Positions 15,530 through 25,405 of a stretch of DNA of 64,000 nt are shown here, one piece after another. The position numbers and the translations under genes were made by a program. Under the pieces are notes generated by a model. It ran no database searches, was not told where the DNA came from, and was given only the letters and a program-made list of their open reading frames with translations. The stretch is taken from the NCBI RefSeq assembly GCF_001434835.1, contig NZ_AZDV01000009.1, positions 25,837-89,836 on the forward strand. The letters are read 5' to 3'. The DNA is from Levilactobacillus acidifarinae DSM 19394 = JCM 15949. Its GTDB lineage: Bacteria; Bacillota; Bacilli; Lactobacillales; Lactobacillaceae. Each line of letters begins with the position of its first letter. The stretch's first letter is position 1.

Positions 15530-16489
15530 CTAGTTCACAATGAACTTTGGTGCTTGTTGTTGGTCGACTCGAACCACGTTCTTGGCCACGATAGCCGCCA
15601 TGGCATCCCGCGCTTCCACGGTCGCGTTCCCAACGTGCGGGGTCAAAATTACATTGTCGAGTTGTTTGAACCCATCGTCCACGTGCGGTTCCGCTTCGTA
15701 AACGTCTAACGCTGCACCAGCGATTTCCCCGTCCTTTAAGGCGGTTAAAAGTGCGGCCTCGTCAATCACGGGTCCCCGTGCGGCGTTGATTAAGTAGGCG
15801 GAGGATTTCATTTGCCGGTACTCCGCAGCCCCTAACATGTGGTGGGTGGCGTCGTTCAACGGACAATGAAGACTGATCACGTCACTTTGGGCCACTAAGT
15901 CATCCAAGGACACAAACTTAGCGCCTAATTTAGCTTCCGTGGCGGCGTCTAACTGGTTCCGCTGGGTGTAGATGATCGACATGTCGAAGGCCTTCATCCG
16001 TTTCGCCACGGCCTGGCCAATGTCGCCCAAGCCTACGATGCCCAGCGTCTTACCGGCCAATTCGTGGCCTAAGAAGAACAACGGTGCCCAGCCATCAAAG
16101 CCCTTGGTCCGCATGAGCTTATCGCCTTCAACCATCCGGTGGGCTAAGGTAATGATTAACCCGGTCGTCACTTCGGCCGTCGAAACGGTCGAGGCGCCCG
16201 GCGTATTTGTCACCGGAATGCCCTTCTCCCGGGCATACGCCGCATCAATGTTATTGAAGCCGGCACCGTAGTTCGCAATGATCTTCAATTGCGGATCTGC
16301 ATCGATCACGTCACGATCCACCTTAGTTGATAAGGGGGTAATGAGGTAATCTTTGCCGACAATTCGTTTCAACAAGTCGTCTTTCGTGATTAATCCACTG
16401 CCGGTATAAATCTCAACGTCTAATCCCGCCGTCTTTAAAATTTCCAAAGCCGATTGCGGAATCGCTGCAGTTACTAAAACACTAGTCAT
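15530..16489 (-). CDS. D-isomer 2-hydroxyacid dehydrogenase (glyoxylate reductase-like)
   Basis: The family reduces 2-keto acids to D-2-hydroxy acids with NAD(P)H. This 319-residue protein has the Rossmann motif GIVGLGDIGQAVAKR near residue 150. It also has NYGAGFNNID, NAARGPVIDEAAL with the catalytic Arg and a downstream Glu, and the catalytic His in LTPHVGNAT. The start has AAGGAG in good position. It is the last gene of the long minus-strand series behind the alcohol dehydrogenase, with a near-cre at 16542-16555 between them. Glyoxylate released from unstable ureidoglycolate is a possible substrate by context only; other keto acids are equally possible. Confidence 0.85.
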   Translation of the reverse strand: MTSVLVTAAIPQSALEILKTAGLDVEIYTGSGLITKDDLLKRIVGKDYLITPLSTKVDRDVIDADPQLKIIANYGAGFNNIDAAYAREKGIPVTNTPGASTVSTAEVTTGLIITLAHRMVEGDKLMRTKGFDGWAPLFFLGHELAGKTLGIVGLGDIGQAVAKRMKAFDMSIIYTQRNQLDAATEAKLGAKFVSLDDLVAQSDVISLHCPLNDATHHMLGAAEYRQMKSSAYLINAARGPVIDEAALLTALKDGEIAGAALDVYEAEPHVDDGFKQLDNVILTPHVGNATVEARDAMAAIVAKNVVRVDQQQAPKFIVN

Positions 16490-16541
16490 GAAATGTCACT
16501 CCTTCTACAATTTTCAGATCATTCCGTTGGTTCTTCTTTAA

Positions 16542-16555
16542 TGATAGCGCTTTTA
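16542..16555 (-). promoter_or_regulatory. Near-consensus cre site before the hydroxyacid dehydrogenase
   Basis: On the minus strand TAAAAGCGCTATCA matches TGWAANCGNTNWCA at all but the second base. It overlaps the end of the alcohol dehydrogenase gene and lies about 55 bp before the next start, suggesting an internal, CcpA-sensitive promoter. Confidence 0.5.
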
Positions 16556-17311
16556 TTGGGCGGTGTAACCACCATCCACCACAAATTCGGATCCGGTGGC
16601 GAATTTCGCTTCATTAGAGGCTAAGTAAACACAGATGTAGGCAATATCGTTCGGTTCCCCGATGTGGCCCATTGGCGTCTTGGTCCGCGCAGACATCGCG
16701 GCTTCGGCCCCTGGTAAATCATCGACTAACGGCGTCTTGATGTAACCCGGGTGCACGGTGTTGACCCGCACGTCGTAGTCCTTTAAGGCACAATCTAAGG
16801 CTGCCGACTTGGACATGATCCGCACGGCCCCCTTGGTCGCGTTGTAAGCGCCCAGGTTCGGATCGCCCACAAAACCTTCGATCGACGACATGTTGATGAT
16901 GGAGGCGCCCAGGTGTTTGTTCTTCATCCGTTGAATCCCTAAGCGCGTGCCGTAGAAGACCCCGTCCAGGTTTACGGCCAATTGTTGCTTCCATTCGGCG
17001 GTCGTGGTGTTTTCGATACTCTTGTTCACGGCCATCCCCGCGTTGTTCACGATCGTTGTGACCGGTCCGAAGGCCTTTTCCGTGGCGTCAAATAACTTGA
17101 GCCAACCGTCTTCGTCCGTCGCATCGTGTTGGAAGAACTGAATTACGTCGGGACCCCCAACGCTCTTAGCGGCCTTTTCCCCGACGTCGGCGTGCCGACC
17201 CGTGATCATGACTTTGGCCCCTTCGGCCACGAATTTATCCGCAACGGCTAAGCCGATTCCTAAGGTACCGCCCGTGACGATGGCGACCTTTCCTGCTAAA
17301 CGATCTGTCAT
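16553..17311 (-). CDS. R-specific NADP-dependent alcohol dehydrogenase (SDR)
   Basis: This is a short-chain dehydrogenase that interconverts secondary alcohols and ketones with R (anti-Prelog) selectivity. By eye the 252 residues are nearly colinear with the L. brevis / L. kefiri enzyme: GGTLGIGLAV cofactor loop, MITGRH with the NADP-selecting Arg, NNAGMAVNKS, catalytic Ser in INMSSIEGF and YNATKGAVRI (Tyr-x3-Lys). The C-terminus is FVVDGGYTAQ, whose last Gln binds magnesium in the known enzymes. It starts behind GGAGG, 65 bp after carbamate kinase. Its physiological substrate is unknown. Position in the catabolic series hints at redox balancing. Confidence 0.94.
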   Translation of the reverse strand: MTDRLAGKVAIVTGGTLGIGLAVADKFVAEGAKVMITGRHADVGEKAAKSVGGPDVIQFFQHDATDEDGWLKLFDATEKAFGPVTTIVNNAGMAVNKSIENTTTAEWKQQLAVNLDGVFYGTRLGIQRMKNKHLGASIINMSSIEGFVGDPNLGAYNATKGAVRIMSKSAALDCALKDYDVRVNTVHPGYIKTPLVDDLPGAEAAMSARTKTPMGHIGEPNDIAYICVYLASNEAKFATGSEFVVDGGYTAQ

Positions 17312-17376
17312 TTTCTCGTACCTCCAATGATTTTTTAAAATTCGCTACCCATTCCCAATCAATCTTTCAGTGTTGA

Positions 17377-18318
17377 TTAAGTATAGCTAATTCGAGTGCC
17401 CGCCTTGCCCTGCAACGCGAGATCCGCTTCTTCTAGTGAGCAAATGATGGCCGTTCGCCCGGTTTTGGCGAACTCAATGCCGGCCTCAATCTTCGGCCCC
17501 ATACTCCCCGCGGCAAATTGCCCTTCATCCAGGTACCGTTGGGCTTCTTTGACACAAACCTCTTCCAATTTCTGTTGATCGGGTTGGCCGTAGTTAATGT
17601 ATACGTTGCTGACGTCCGTCAAGATCACCAGGATCTCGGCATTCACCTGTTCCGCTAATTTACGACCCGTGCGATCCTTATCAATCACCGCTTCTAGGCC
17701 GCGGAGGTACCCGTCTTCAGTTTTGTAAACCGGGATGCCCCCACCACCGCCCGCGATGACGATGATGTTTTGTTCGAGTAAGTGATTAATGGCGTCAATA
17801 CCGTGGATCAGTAAGGGCATCGGGGAAGGCACGACGCGCCGGTAGCCGCGGCCACCGTCTTCGACCATGTCCCACCCCTTCGTCGCCTTAAGTTCCTTGG
17901 CTTCGGCTTCCGTGTAGAAGACCCCCACCGGTTTCGTCGGGTGGTCGAACGCGGGATCGTGTCGATCCACTTCGACTTCCGTGACCAGGGTGGCCACGTT
18001 AGCTGAGGACTGATTCTTCCGTAAGGTATTCTTCAGCGCTTGTTCTAACATATAGCCAATGAAGCCCTGTGATTCACCGTTACAAGCATCTAACGGTAGT
18101 GGTGGGACCACCTGCTTGGCCATGTCATTTTGCTGTAAGATATTACCGACCTGTGGCCCGTTACCGTGGGTCAAAACGATTTCATAATCCATCGCTTCGA
18201 TCTTAGCAATCTGTTCGGCACTCTTTTTCACGTTTTCCATTTGTGTTTCAAAACTCGGTTCCTGTTTGGGTTGCAGAATCGCGTTACCGCCAACTGCAAT
18301 GACCACTCGTTTGGCCAT
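17377..18318 (-). CDS. Carbamate kinase of the allantoin pathway
   Basis: The enzyme converts carbamoyl phosphate and ADP to ATP, ammonia and CO2, the energy-yielding end of anaerobic allantoin degradation. It is 313 residues, as usual. Recognisable segments are VVIAVGGNAI at the N-terminus, THGNGPQVG, NVATLVTEVEVD, VIAGGGGGIPV and GSMGPKIEA near the C-terminus. The start follows AAAGGGGGG. It is directly behind the three oxamate carbamoyltransferase genes (15 bp gap), so it corresponds in role to E. coli AllK. No arginine deiminase genes are near, which argues against an arc operon. Confidence 0.95.
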   Translation of the reverse strand: MAKRVVIAVGGNAILQPKQEPSFETQMENVKKSAEQIAKIEAMDYEIVLTHGNGPQVGNILQQNDMAKQVVPPLPLDACNGESQGFIGYMLEQALKNTLRKNQSSANVATLVTEVEVDRHDPAFDHPTKPVGVFYTEAEAKELKATKGWDMVEDGGRGYRRVVPSPMPLLIHGIDAINHLLEQNIIVIAGGGGGIPVYKTEDGYLRGLEAVIDKDRTGRKLAEQVNAEILVILTDVSNVYINYGQPDQQKLEEVCVKEAQRYLDEGQFAAGSMGPKIEAGIEFAKTGRTAIICSLEEADLALQGKAGTRISYT

Positions 18319-18333
18319 TTGGAGACCCCCCTT

Positions 18334-19179
18334 TCAATGTTGTGGGTTAAACGCTAGTGCGGACATGATGCCCGCCAAGCAATCGATTCCCGACGTATTG
18401 CCGTAATGAATGACTGCCGCCAGCAGCGCGGTCACCGGTTGGGTGACGGGCGCGCCTTGTAAGTACGCCATCAAAGCTAATAACGCACTGCTAAACTTGT
18501 GCTGCAAACCGTAAGCCAAGTAACTCCGGCCCACCGCGGTCGTGTAACGTTCCGATTGAATCCGACAGGCAATGGCGTCTCGAAGCCGCTGATCTTGCGT
18601 GGTTAAGTCGGCGACCAACAACCAGCCCAGGAGAAAATCATCGCCGGAAGGGGTCAAGCCCCGGCCCCGGCCGATGAAGAAGTCCACGCCCCACTGCACC
18701 GTGACCGGGGTGGTCAACCACAGCAGTTCCTTAGGATAAGGCGTCGTGGCCAGGTCGAGGAACTGTCGAAACGGGTGATCGAACCCCGTCAGTTGCATGA
18801 CTTGACCACAGGCAGTTTGCAGGGTTTGAATCCGTTGAGCCACCAGTGGTGCTGGGTCTAACGTCGCGTTAAACGTTGCCGTTAAGTTAAGCGACCACCG
18901 GGTCTGGTACGTATCCAAGTAAAACGTCCGTTGTCGAAACGTAATTCGTTGCACGTCGCGAATCTGTCGGTGTAACGCGGTAAATTCCGCTGGAGGAAGG
19001 TAGAGTCCACCTGGTAACAGCTTGGTGCGATCACCAGTCACAATCACCAGGGTGGTCTGCTGTTGATTTGTTAAATTAAAGGTATGTTCAAAGACACTAT
19101 GAACATACCAAGTTCCTTCCTCTAGCGTTAGAAAATCTTGGTCGCCGTAAACGGCAACGTTATGCTGGCTGCGTAACAA
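18334..19179 (-). CDS. allH: DUF2877 protein, AllH/YlbF-type oxamate carbamoyltransferase component
   Basis: This 281-residue protein carries the DUF2877 signature FIGRGRGLTPSGDDFLLG near residues 170-187. In E. coli the corresponding gene (ylbF, allH) is needed with fdrA and ylbE for oxamate carbamoyltransferase activity, which splits oxalurate to oxamate and carbamoyl phosphate. The start is a TTG that overlaps the end of allG by 20 bp. Its ribosome binding site is poor, so translational coupling is likely. The role of this subunit in catalysis is not known from sequence. Confidence 0.85.
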   Translation of the reverse strand: MLRSQHNVAVYGDQDFLTLEEGTWYVHSVFEHTFNLTNQQQTTLVIVTGDRTKLLPGGLYLPPAEFTALHRQIRDVQRITFRQRTFYLDTYQTRWSLNLTATFNATLDPAPLVAQRIQTLQTACGQVMQLTGFDHPFRQFLDLATTPYPKELLWLTTPVTVQWGVDFFIGRGRGLTPSGDDFLLGWLLVADLTTQDQRLRDAIACRIQSERYTTAVGRSYLAYGLQHKFSSALLALMAYLQGAPVTQPVTALLAAVIHYGNTSGIDCLAGIMSALAFNPQH

Positions 19180-20431
19180 ACCCTAGCTTCTTGGCGTAGG
19201 CTAAGACCGCCTTTTCGAAGCAGGCCATCGGTGGATTAACAGTCCCTGCCCCAATCTGTCCTAGTCCCGCTTTCTTGTTCGCAATCCCGGTGTTGATTAC
19301 CGGTAAAATGCCGGTTTCAACCACTTTACGGGCATCGATCCCGATGGAGATTCCCCGGAAGTCCCAGGTTGGGATGGGGAAGTTCGGGTTAGCGGCCGTG
19401 GTAATTTCGGTCATGTCCTCACTGGTATGCAGGGCATCGAAGAACCCACCCGTCCCCACGAACCGGGTAACGGCAGGGGCGGCGATCATGGCAAAGCCCC
19501 CGACCCCAAAGGTTTCGGTAATGGCACTATCCCCCATGTCCGGCGAGGCGTCGTCTTCGGAGAATCCGGAGAAGTACAGCCCCTTCGGCGTGTTTACGGG
19601 ACCGGTAAACCATTCGTCCCCCATGCCGGCGATCCGAATACCAAATTCATACCCGTTCCGGCACATGGCCGTCACGATGGTACCTTCTTGAATCTGCCGG
19701 GCGCCATCCATGACGGCCTTCGCGGAGGCCATCATGATGTTTAAGAAAAATTGATCCGTATCCGCGAGAAACTGGATCACGTCTTGTTTTTCCTGTTGGT
19801 CGATGTCTAAGCTGACAATGCTGGGCGCCATTTCCTTCAAGAAGGCTAACGACGCGGCAATGTTGCGTTGGTGGAATTCATCCCCCATGGCCACCGCTTT
19901 GGCAATTAAAACGTTTACATTCAACGGTTCGCGAATCTGTAACGCTTTGCTCAGAGTTGGGCCTAAGACGTCACGCATCCACCGTAACCGGTTGATGACT
20001 TCCGGACCGTTGGCACCGAACCGCAGCACGGCCCCAATCCCTTCGTTCATGGTGCAGTAAGCGCGGTTCCCGTCCGTGCGGTTTTCCACGATCACAACGG
20101 GCATGTGCGCGGAGGTAATCCCGCCCATCGGGCCCACGGCGTCCACATGGTGACACGGAATCAGCGTCACTTCACCGCTTTCCATCAGCCGGCGGGCGTC
20201 GTCTTCGTTAGCGGCCCAGCCTTCGAATAGGGCGGCGCCAATGCAGGCCCCCTGCACCGGATCAATCATGTGATCGTAGGTGATGGGTGGTCCCGCGTGT
20301 AGTAAGACCTTACCGTGTTTGAATTCATCAATCACGTCCATTGCCGGAACAACGTCTAAGAGGAATGGTGAACCGGCGATAATTTTAGAAACGACGGCTT
20401 GGTTCGCCTCGTCAATCGTTTTATAAGCCAT
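19160..20431 (-). CDS. allG: DUF1116 protein, AllG/YlbE-type oxamate carbamoyltransferase component
   Basis: This 423-residue protein closely resembles E. coli YlbE. Shared stretches include KVLLHAGPP, GACIGAALFEGWA, LIPCHHVDAVGPMGGITS, NRAYCTMNEGIG, GDEFHQRNIAAS, GDSAITETFGVGG, and GLGQIGAGTV near the C-terminus. It acts with AllF and AllH in the oxalurate-to-oxamate step. The start follows GGAGGTG, which overlaps the allF stop (3-bp gap), so the two are coupled. It is cytosolic, with no membrane segment. Confidence 0.9.
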   Translation of the reverse strand: MAYKTIDEANQAVVSKIIAGSPFLLDVVPAMDVIDEFKHGKVLLHAGPPITYDHMIDPVQGACIGAALFEGWAANEDDARRLMESGEVTLIPCHHVDAVGPMGGITSAHMPVVIVENRTDGNRAYCTMNEGIGAVLRFGANGPEVINRLRWMRDVLGPTLSKALQIREPLNVNVLIAKAVAMGDEFHQRNIAASLAFLKEMAPSIVSLDIDQQEKQDVIQFLADTDQFFLNIMMASAKAVMDGARQIQEGTIVTAMCRNGYEFGIRIAGMGDEWFTGPVNTPKGLYFSGFSEDDASPDMGDSAITETFGVGGFAMIAAPAVTRFVGTGGFFDALHTSEDMTEITTAANPNFPIPTWDFRGISIGIDARKVVETGILPVINTGIANKKAGLGQIGAGTVNPPMACFEKAVLAYAKKLGFVTQPA

Positions 20432-20434
20432 TCA

Positions 20435-22201
20435 TTACACCTCCATTGGTTGTTCTAATGAGACCTTGTTTAAGAACAGCAGGGCCCTTTGCAACTCGAC
20501 GTTCCCACCAGCAATCGGGTGCCAATCGAATTGAATGGCGTGGCCCCCGTTTTCGTTAATGGCGTCGGCGAAACTATCTAACCCAACGTTGATAAAGTCC
20601 GTCACGTCCAGGAGTTTCCGCATGGTGTCCGTCACCACGGGCATCGTCACGTGAGAAGCCTGTTCTGGTAACACGGCTAACGGTTGTTCGTCGATCGATT
20701 GTCCCACAATGGCCAGCGCCGTCTTCACGGCCTGGGCGTTGTTCTGGCACAGAATCACTCCGGCGTCCGTCAACGTCTTCTGTTGTTGGGCGTAGTCTTG
20801 CGGGTCGATATCCGTGCCAACGATGGTCCCAATCACGGGCAATTGTCGACCCTGAGCACGCGCGTCACTGATAACCTTCTTAATGGCCCCTTCTAATTCA
20901 CCGGCCATGTTATCGTGCGCTCCGTACCCCAACACGATGTCGATCAGAATGGCGGCCGTTTCCGGGTCATTCCCCGCTTCAACCATCATTTCCTTACGCT
21001 TCGTCGCGTCGATCATCGGGTGCGGCCGTCCCTGCGTAAAGACGTCGTCGCCTAAATCAATGACTTCGTAACCGTCTTGCTTCAGGATGTAACCGTCGAC
21101 CCCGTTTTCGGCGTGCAGGTCTAACGCGTCGTTCATCAGTGTGGCTGCTTCGTAAGCTAACGTCCCACCGGAGTAGTACCCCTTGATGTACTTTTGTTGG
21201 GGTTCCAATTGAACGTCCGGCACCGTCAACGGCGCTTCGTCGATCTGCGGTCCCTTCCCGTTCAACAAGTTCACGGCAATCTTCGCCGTTTCTTCTAGCG
21301 TGTACGCCCGGTAGAGACCCTCTTCGTGGGCTTCTGGCTTTTCGCCCAAGAAGATAGCCACCACGGGTTTGTGGGCGGCCCGTAACAGGTCAACCACGTC
21401 ATCGCGAACTTCCTTTGCCGGCGGCTTGGAGATCGCCACGATCACCTTAACGCTATCGTCTTGATCTAACAGCGCGATGCCGTCCTTAAAGGTCGTGCCC
21501 TGAACCGCGGCCTTTAAATCCCGGCCCCCGGTCCCGATGGCGTTGGTCACGCCCGCACCCAACTTATGGATGATGGTCGTCACTTCTTGAATCCCGGTCC
21601 CAGAAGCCCCGACGATGCCGATACCGCCCTTGCGCACGCGGTTGGCGAAGGCTAACGGTAACCCGTTCGCAATCCCCGTTCCACAGTCTGGTCCCATCAG
21701 CAGCAGGCCCTTTTCGTGTGCCAGCTTCTTTAGCCGGGCTTCGTCTTCAATCGTCACGTTATCACTGAAGCAAAAGACGTGTTTGCCCGCATCCAACGCT
21801 TTTTCAACTTCGTTAGCGGCGTAGACCCCCGGTACCGAAATCAGGGCCACGGGTGCGTCCTTGCCCAGCTCTAACGCCTTATCCCAGGTCTTGACGCGTT
21901 CGTTGCCCGCGTCTTCGTCGTTGCCTTTACCCTGTTCGTCCAGGTAGACCTGAGCCTTCTCCATCAGATCATCAATTTGATCCGCATCGTCCACGTCCAG
22001 GACAATCACCATGTCGTTAGGCGTCGCGTCCTCTAATTCTGTGGTCGCTAAGCCCCCCGTCTTGAAGATGTCCTTGTTAGCAGGCGTGCCCATCATGACC
22101 TGAACGTTGTTGACGCCGTCTAAAGTTTCTAGATAGTTCGTCAGCAGCATGAGGACGATGGAGTCCTGATAACTGTTTTTTTCAATAATCGTATGCAGCA
22201 T
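20435..22201 (-). CDS. allF: FdrA/AllF-type oxamate carbamoyltransferase component
   Basis: FdrA has a succinyl-CoA-synthetase-like architecture. This 588-residue protein shows GPDCGTGIANGLPLAF near residue 165, GIVGASGTGIQEVTT and NAIGTGGRDL, which are CoA-ligase-like nucleotide-binding segments. A second half follows with GYYSGGTLAYEAA and DIVLGYGAHDN. The C-terminal about 50 residues (INVGLDSFADAI, HPIAGGN) form a separate small segment. It is the first gene of the AllFGH trio and follows ureidoglycolate dehydrogenase, so it should act on oxalurate. The start is an ATG with a modest GAGAG-type site. Confidence 0.9.
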   Translation of the reverse strand: MLHTIIEKNSYQDSIVLMLLTNYLETLDGVNNVQVMMGTPANKDIFKTGGLATTELEDATPNDMVIVLDVDDADQIDDLMEKAQVYLDEQGKGNDEDAGNERVKTWDKALELGKDAPVALISVPGVYAANEVEKALDAGKHVFCFSDNVTIEDEARLKKLAHEKGLLLMGPDCGTGIANGLPLAFANRVRKGGIGIVGASGTGIQEVTTIIHKLGAGVTNAIGTGGRDLKAAVQGTTFKDGIALLDQDDSVKVIVAISKPPAKEVRDDVVDLLRAAHKPVVAIFLGEKPEAHEEGLYRAYTLEETAKIAVNLLNGKGPQIDEAPLTVPDVQLEPQQKYIKGYYSGGTLAYEAATLMNDALDLHAENGVDGYILKQDGYEVIDLGDDVFTQGRPHPMIDATKRKEMMVEAGNDPETAAILIDIVLGYGAHDNMAGELEGAIKKVISDARAQGRQLPVIGTIVGTDIDPQDYAQQQKTLTDAGVILCQNNAQAVKTALAIVGQSIDEQPLAVLPEQASHVTMPVVTDTMRKLLDVTDFINVGLDSFADAINENGGHAIQFDWHPIAGGNVELQRALLFLNKVSLEQPMEV

Positions 22202-22229
22202 TTAGTGATCAACTCTCTTTCGAAAAAAT

Positions 22230-23294
22230 TTATTCGGCGAAAGCGCCTTGACCATCGTACTTATCGAAGTGCACCGTGTCGCTCTTCAGATAGTCGTAAA
22301 TTTCGGTCGCCACTTCAATTCCGTTCGCCATAGCCTCTTTCCGTCGAATCTGGCTCCGTTCACCTGGCAGGTAAACCTGGTCAAACCCTTTAGCCGGTGG
22401 CATCTGGTGGAGTTCTTCGGTCATCTGTTGAACCCGTTCCTTGAAGGCCTTAAGGTCGGTAAACTTCTTCGGATCCATCAAGATGTAGAATTGACCGAGG
22501 TTCCGTTTTTGCGTCAAGTCGGCGTACATCGAGGAGACGTGCTTCCCGAATGGTAAGCCCAACATGGAGCCGGCCATAACATCGACTAACATCATCAACC
22601 CGTAACCCTTAGGCCCGGCAATCGGTAACAGGCCCCGGACCGCGTGAGGATTGGTGGTTGGGTTCCCGTCGCCGTCAACGGCCCAGGTATCCGGAATGGC
22701 GCGATCCTTAGACCGGGCATCGAGGACTTTCCCCCAGGCTTGAACCGTGGTGGCCATATCGAAGACCAAGGCTTCACCACTGGACCGGGGAGCGGAAAAC
22801 GCAATCGGGTTAGTCCCGAAGTAGTTTTCACTGCCCCCAAACGGGACTACCATTGGATCGGATTGGCACATTGCCAACGCCACTAGATTTTCTTCGGCCG
22901 CCCGTTTCACGTAGTAGGACAGCATCCCACTGTGACCGGTCTTTTCCACGCCGACCGCGGCTAAACCGGTATCTTTAGCCATCTCAATCGCGTAGTCTAA
23001 CCCGCGGTTGCAGACGTACTGGCCCATCCCGTTATCTCCGTGCACGATCCCGGTCGAGGTCCCCGTCTTTTCAAACGTAATCTGGGGATCTAAATTGACG
23101 CCGCCCTTGGCGATTCGTTCGGCGTAGTAGGCCACCCGCACCGTCCCGTGGGAGTGAATTCCACAAGCGTCCGCATAGGTTAAGTGCCGGGCCGTTTCTT
23201 CGGCGTGTTCTTTCTTCAGTCCCGCCGCAATAAACTTGTTCATCATTAAGTCTTGTAATTCTTGCGCATCTACTAAGGTAACTCCGTCTGCCAT
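22230..23294 (-). CDS. allD: Ureidoglycolate dehydrogenase
   Basis: This oxidises ureidoglycolate to oxalurate with NAD+. The 354-residue protein belongs to the malate/L-lactate dehydrogenase (YlbC/YjmC) family. It shows YADACGIHSHGTVR (catalytic His), GDNGMGQYV, VEKTGHSGMLSYY, NPIAFSAP and GPKGYGLMMLVDVM. The ATG at 23294 (MADGVTL) has GGAGGG upstream. A TTG five codons earlier lies on that ribosome binding site. It stands between allE and allF, in pathway order. I see no ureidoglycolate lyase gene in the window, so flow should go to oxalurate. Confidence 0.92.
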   Translation of the reverse strand: MADGVTLVDAQELQDLMMNKFIAAGLKKEHAEETARHLTYADACGIHSHGTVRVAYYAERIAKGGVNLDPQITFEKTGTSTGIVHGDNGMGQYVCNRGLDYAIEMAKDTGLAAVGVEKTGHSGMLSYYVKRAAEENLVALAMCQSDPMVVPFGGSENYFGTNPIAFSAPRSSGEALVFDMATTVQAWGKVLDARSKDRAIPDTWAVDGDGNPTTNPHAVRGLLPIAGPKGYGLMMLVDVMAGSMLGLPFGKHVSSMYADLTQKRNLGQFYILMDPKKFTDLKAFKERVQQMTEELHQMPPAKGFDQVYLPGERSQIRRKEAMANGIEVATEIYDYLKSDTVHFDKYDGQGAFAE

Positions 23295-23318
23295 CGTATT
23301 TCCCTCCAAGCGGTTGGT

Positions 23319-24104
23319 TTAGATTTCTGGGTCGCGGTTCGCATCCTTCGAGTAAACGTAAGCCAGTGGTTCGTCGCGGCCAACGGCGTAAGCGGCTTGT
23401 GGTGAGTAGGAACCCATGTAGAGGTAATCGCCCTTTTCAACGGGGTACCAGCCGTTATCCAGGTTGTACATCCCTTCACCGCTGATCAGGTAAGCGCCGT
23501 GTTCTTGGTAATGCGTTTCGATGTAAGCGTGGCTAGCCCCTGGTTCGAAGGACAGGATGTGCATGTTCATGTCGAAGCCCAAGTCATCGGTTGGTAAGAA
23601 GTCCCACAGTAAGACGTCGGTCATGCCTTCGTACGGTACCGGCTTGTGGTCGTGAATGTTACCCACGATCTTGTAAGCCTTGTGACCGGCTAATGGTTGG
23701 TAACGCTTCTTGTACAGGAAGACTTCGGTTGGCTCGTCTTGGGCGTTTTCCATCTTCATGATGACGCTTTCAGGGAAGTAAGCGTAACCGCCGGCTTCCA
23801 GCACGTTGTCTTCTTGGCCGTCGGAAACTTTCAGCTTCCCACTGACCACGTAAGCGACCGTTTCGATGCCTTCGCCACCAAAGCCGGTGTGCTTGCCACC
23901 CTTTTGGAAGGACGCAATGTAGTCAACGAAGTGCGCGCCCAACCGTGGCGTGCCCATGATGGAAACGTCCACGTTTTCAAAACCAGGAACCGTGTTCTTC
24001 ACTAAGCCGTCGTGGGGAATCAACGCAAAGTTGCCTTGCTTAACCACTGACCGTGACCCTAATAACGTTTTTTGGTAACCAGTACGATTGTTTTTGTAAC
24101 CCAT
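23319..24104 (-). CDS. allE: (S)-ureidoglycine aminohydrolase
   Basis: A bicupin manganese enzyme that releases ammonia from ureidoglycine to give (S)-ureidoglycolate. The 261-residue length and two cupin halves fit. The first half ends around [10 protein letters not shown]. The second contains the metal-site region [21 protein letters not shown] followed by [12 protein letters not shown]. The start follows AAAGGGAG. It lies 40 bp after allC and 24 bp before allD. It corresponds to E. coli AllE (YlbA). Confidence 0.93.
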   Translation of the reverse strand: MGYKNNRTGYQKTLLGSRSVVKQGNFALIPHDGLVKNTVPGFENVDVSIMGTPRLGAHFVDYIASFQKGGKHTGFGGEGIETVAYVVSGKLKVSDGQEDNVLEAGGYAYFPESVIMKMENAQDEPTEVFLYKKRYQPLAGHKAYKIVGNIHDHKPVPYEGMTDVLLWDFLPTDDLGFDMNMHILSFEPGASHAYIETHYQEHGAYLISGEGMYNLDNGWYPVEKGDYLYMGSYSPQAAYAVGRDEPLAYVYSKDANRDPEI

Positions 24105-24144
24105 TTTAAAGACTCCCTTTTTTAGTTGAATGTGTGTGTAAACG

Positions 24145-25368
24145 CTACTTGTAAGCTAATTCGTATAACGTATCGGCCATTAACTTCACGCCTTCGACCA
24201 GGTCTTCAAACTTGGTATTTTCGGCGGGGTTGTGACTAATGCCCCCGATACTTGGGACGAAGATCATGGCCGTTGGGTAAACCGGCGCGATAATTTGTGA
24301 ATCGTGCCCCGCGCCACTGTGCATCACGCGGTACTTGTACTTGCCAGCTTTGGCCTTGTCTTCGATGGTCTTGACGATCTGGTCACTCATTGGTACGGGC
24401 TTTTCGTCCATCCATAAGTCGATCGAAATGTCTAAGCCCATTTCCGCAGCAACCTGCGTCATCATATCCGTAATTTCTTTGGTAAATTGAACTAAGTATT
24501 CGGCGTCCGTGTGCCGGCAATCCATGGTGAAGAGGACTTCCCCCGGAACCACGTTTACGGTGTTAGGCTTCGGCACCACTTTCCCGAAGGTCAGAACCAA
24601 TGGGTCGCCAACCTGATGGGCCTTATCCAAGGCGTTGTTGATCATCTTGGCCATGCCGTAAACCGCATCGTGCCGGTAGCTTAACGGCGTGGTTCCCGCG
24701 TGGTTAGCTTCACCCTTCAACACGATGTCGTAGCGCCGTTGACCAGCAATGCTGTTCACAATCCCGATCTGTTCGTGTTCTTGTTCCAGGATGCTGCCTT
24801 GTTCGATATGTTCTTCCACGAAGGCCTTGATGTCGTCGCGCCGCGTCTGCTTAGGGCTAAAATCGAAGCCCTGGCGCCGCATCTCGTCCACAAACTTCTT
24901 GCCGTCGGCGTCCGTCGCATCCTGCACTTCGTCGTTGTTGGCCACGCCCACGAAGTTCTTGCTGCCCCAGAAGGCGAACGGAAACCGACTGCCTTCTTCT
25001 TCGGCCATCGAAATGACTTCTAAGGAACGCTTAGGTTGGCCGTACTTGGCAACCAAGTATTCTGCCGCCGTCAACGACGCACAAACCCCAAACTGACCGT
25101 CGAGCTTCCCACCGTTGACCACCGTGTCAATGTGCGAACCAGTCATGATGGTTTCATCCGGATTTTCAGCGCCTTCGATGCGGCCGAATAAATTCCCCAC
25201 GTCGTCAAACGTCGTGGTCATCCCGAAGGATTCCATCTGTTGTTTGACGTACTTCTGGGCTTCCAACCACGAATCCGTGTACAATAACCGGGTCATCCCA
25301 CCAGTGGGATCACTCCCGATTGAAGAAACTGCTTTAAGTCGTTCATCAAGTTTCGTTGCGAGTTCCAT
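24145..25368 (-). CDS. allC: Allantoate amidohydrolase
   Basis: An M20-type metallohydrolase that converts allantoate to ureidoglycine, ammonia and CO2. The 407-residue protein has [19 protein letters not shown] (metal ligands His and Asp), [15 protein letters not shown] (Glu-Glu pair), [12 protein letters not shown] and HSGAGHDSQ near the C-terminus. These are characteristic of the AllC/carbamoylase branch. It starts behind AAGGAGG and is the first gene of its transcript: a terminator separates it from allB and a near-cre lies about 40 bp upstream. Confidence 0.94.
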   Translation of the reverse strand: MELATKLDERLKAVSSIGSDPTGGMTRLLYTDSWLEAQKYVKQQMESFGMTTTFDDVGNLFGRIEGAENPDETIMTGSHIDTVVNGGKLDGQFGVCASLTAAEYLVAKYGQPKRSLEVISMAEEEGSRFPFAFWGSKNFVGVANNDEVQDATDADGKKFVDEMRRQGFDFSPKQTRRDDIKAFVEEHIEQGSILEQEHEQIGIVNSIAGQRRYDIVLKGEANHAGTTPLSYRHDAVYGMAKMINNALDKAHQVGDPLVLTFGKVVPKPNTVNVVPGEVLFTMDCRHTDAEYLVQFTKEITDMMTQVAAEMGLDISIDLWMDEKPVPMSDQIVKTIEDKAKAGKYKYRVMHSGAGHDSQIIAPVYPTAMIFVPSIGGISHNPAENTKFEDLVEGVKLMADTLYELAYK

Positions 25369-25405
25369 TGTTCCGAACCTCCTTCATACTTTGTTACAAC
25401 CCAAT

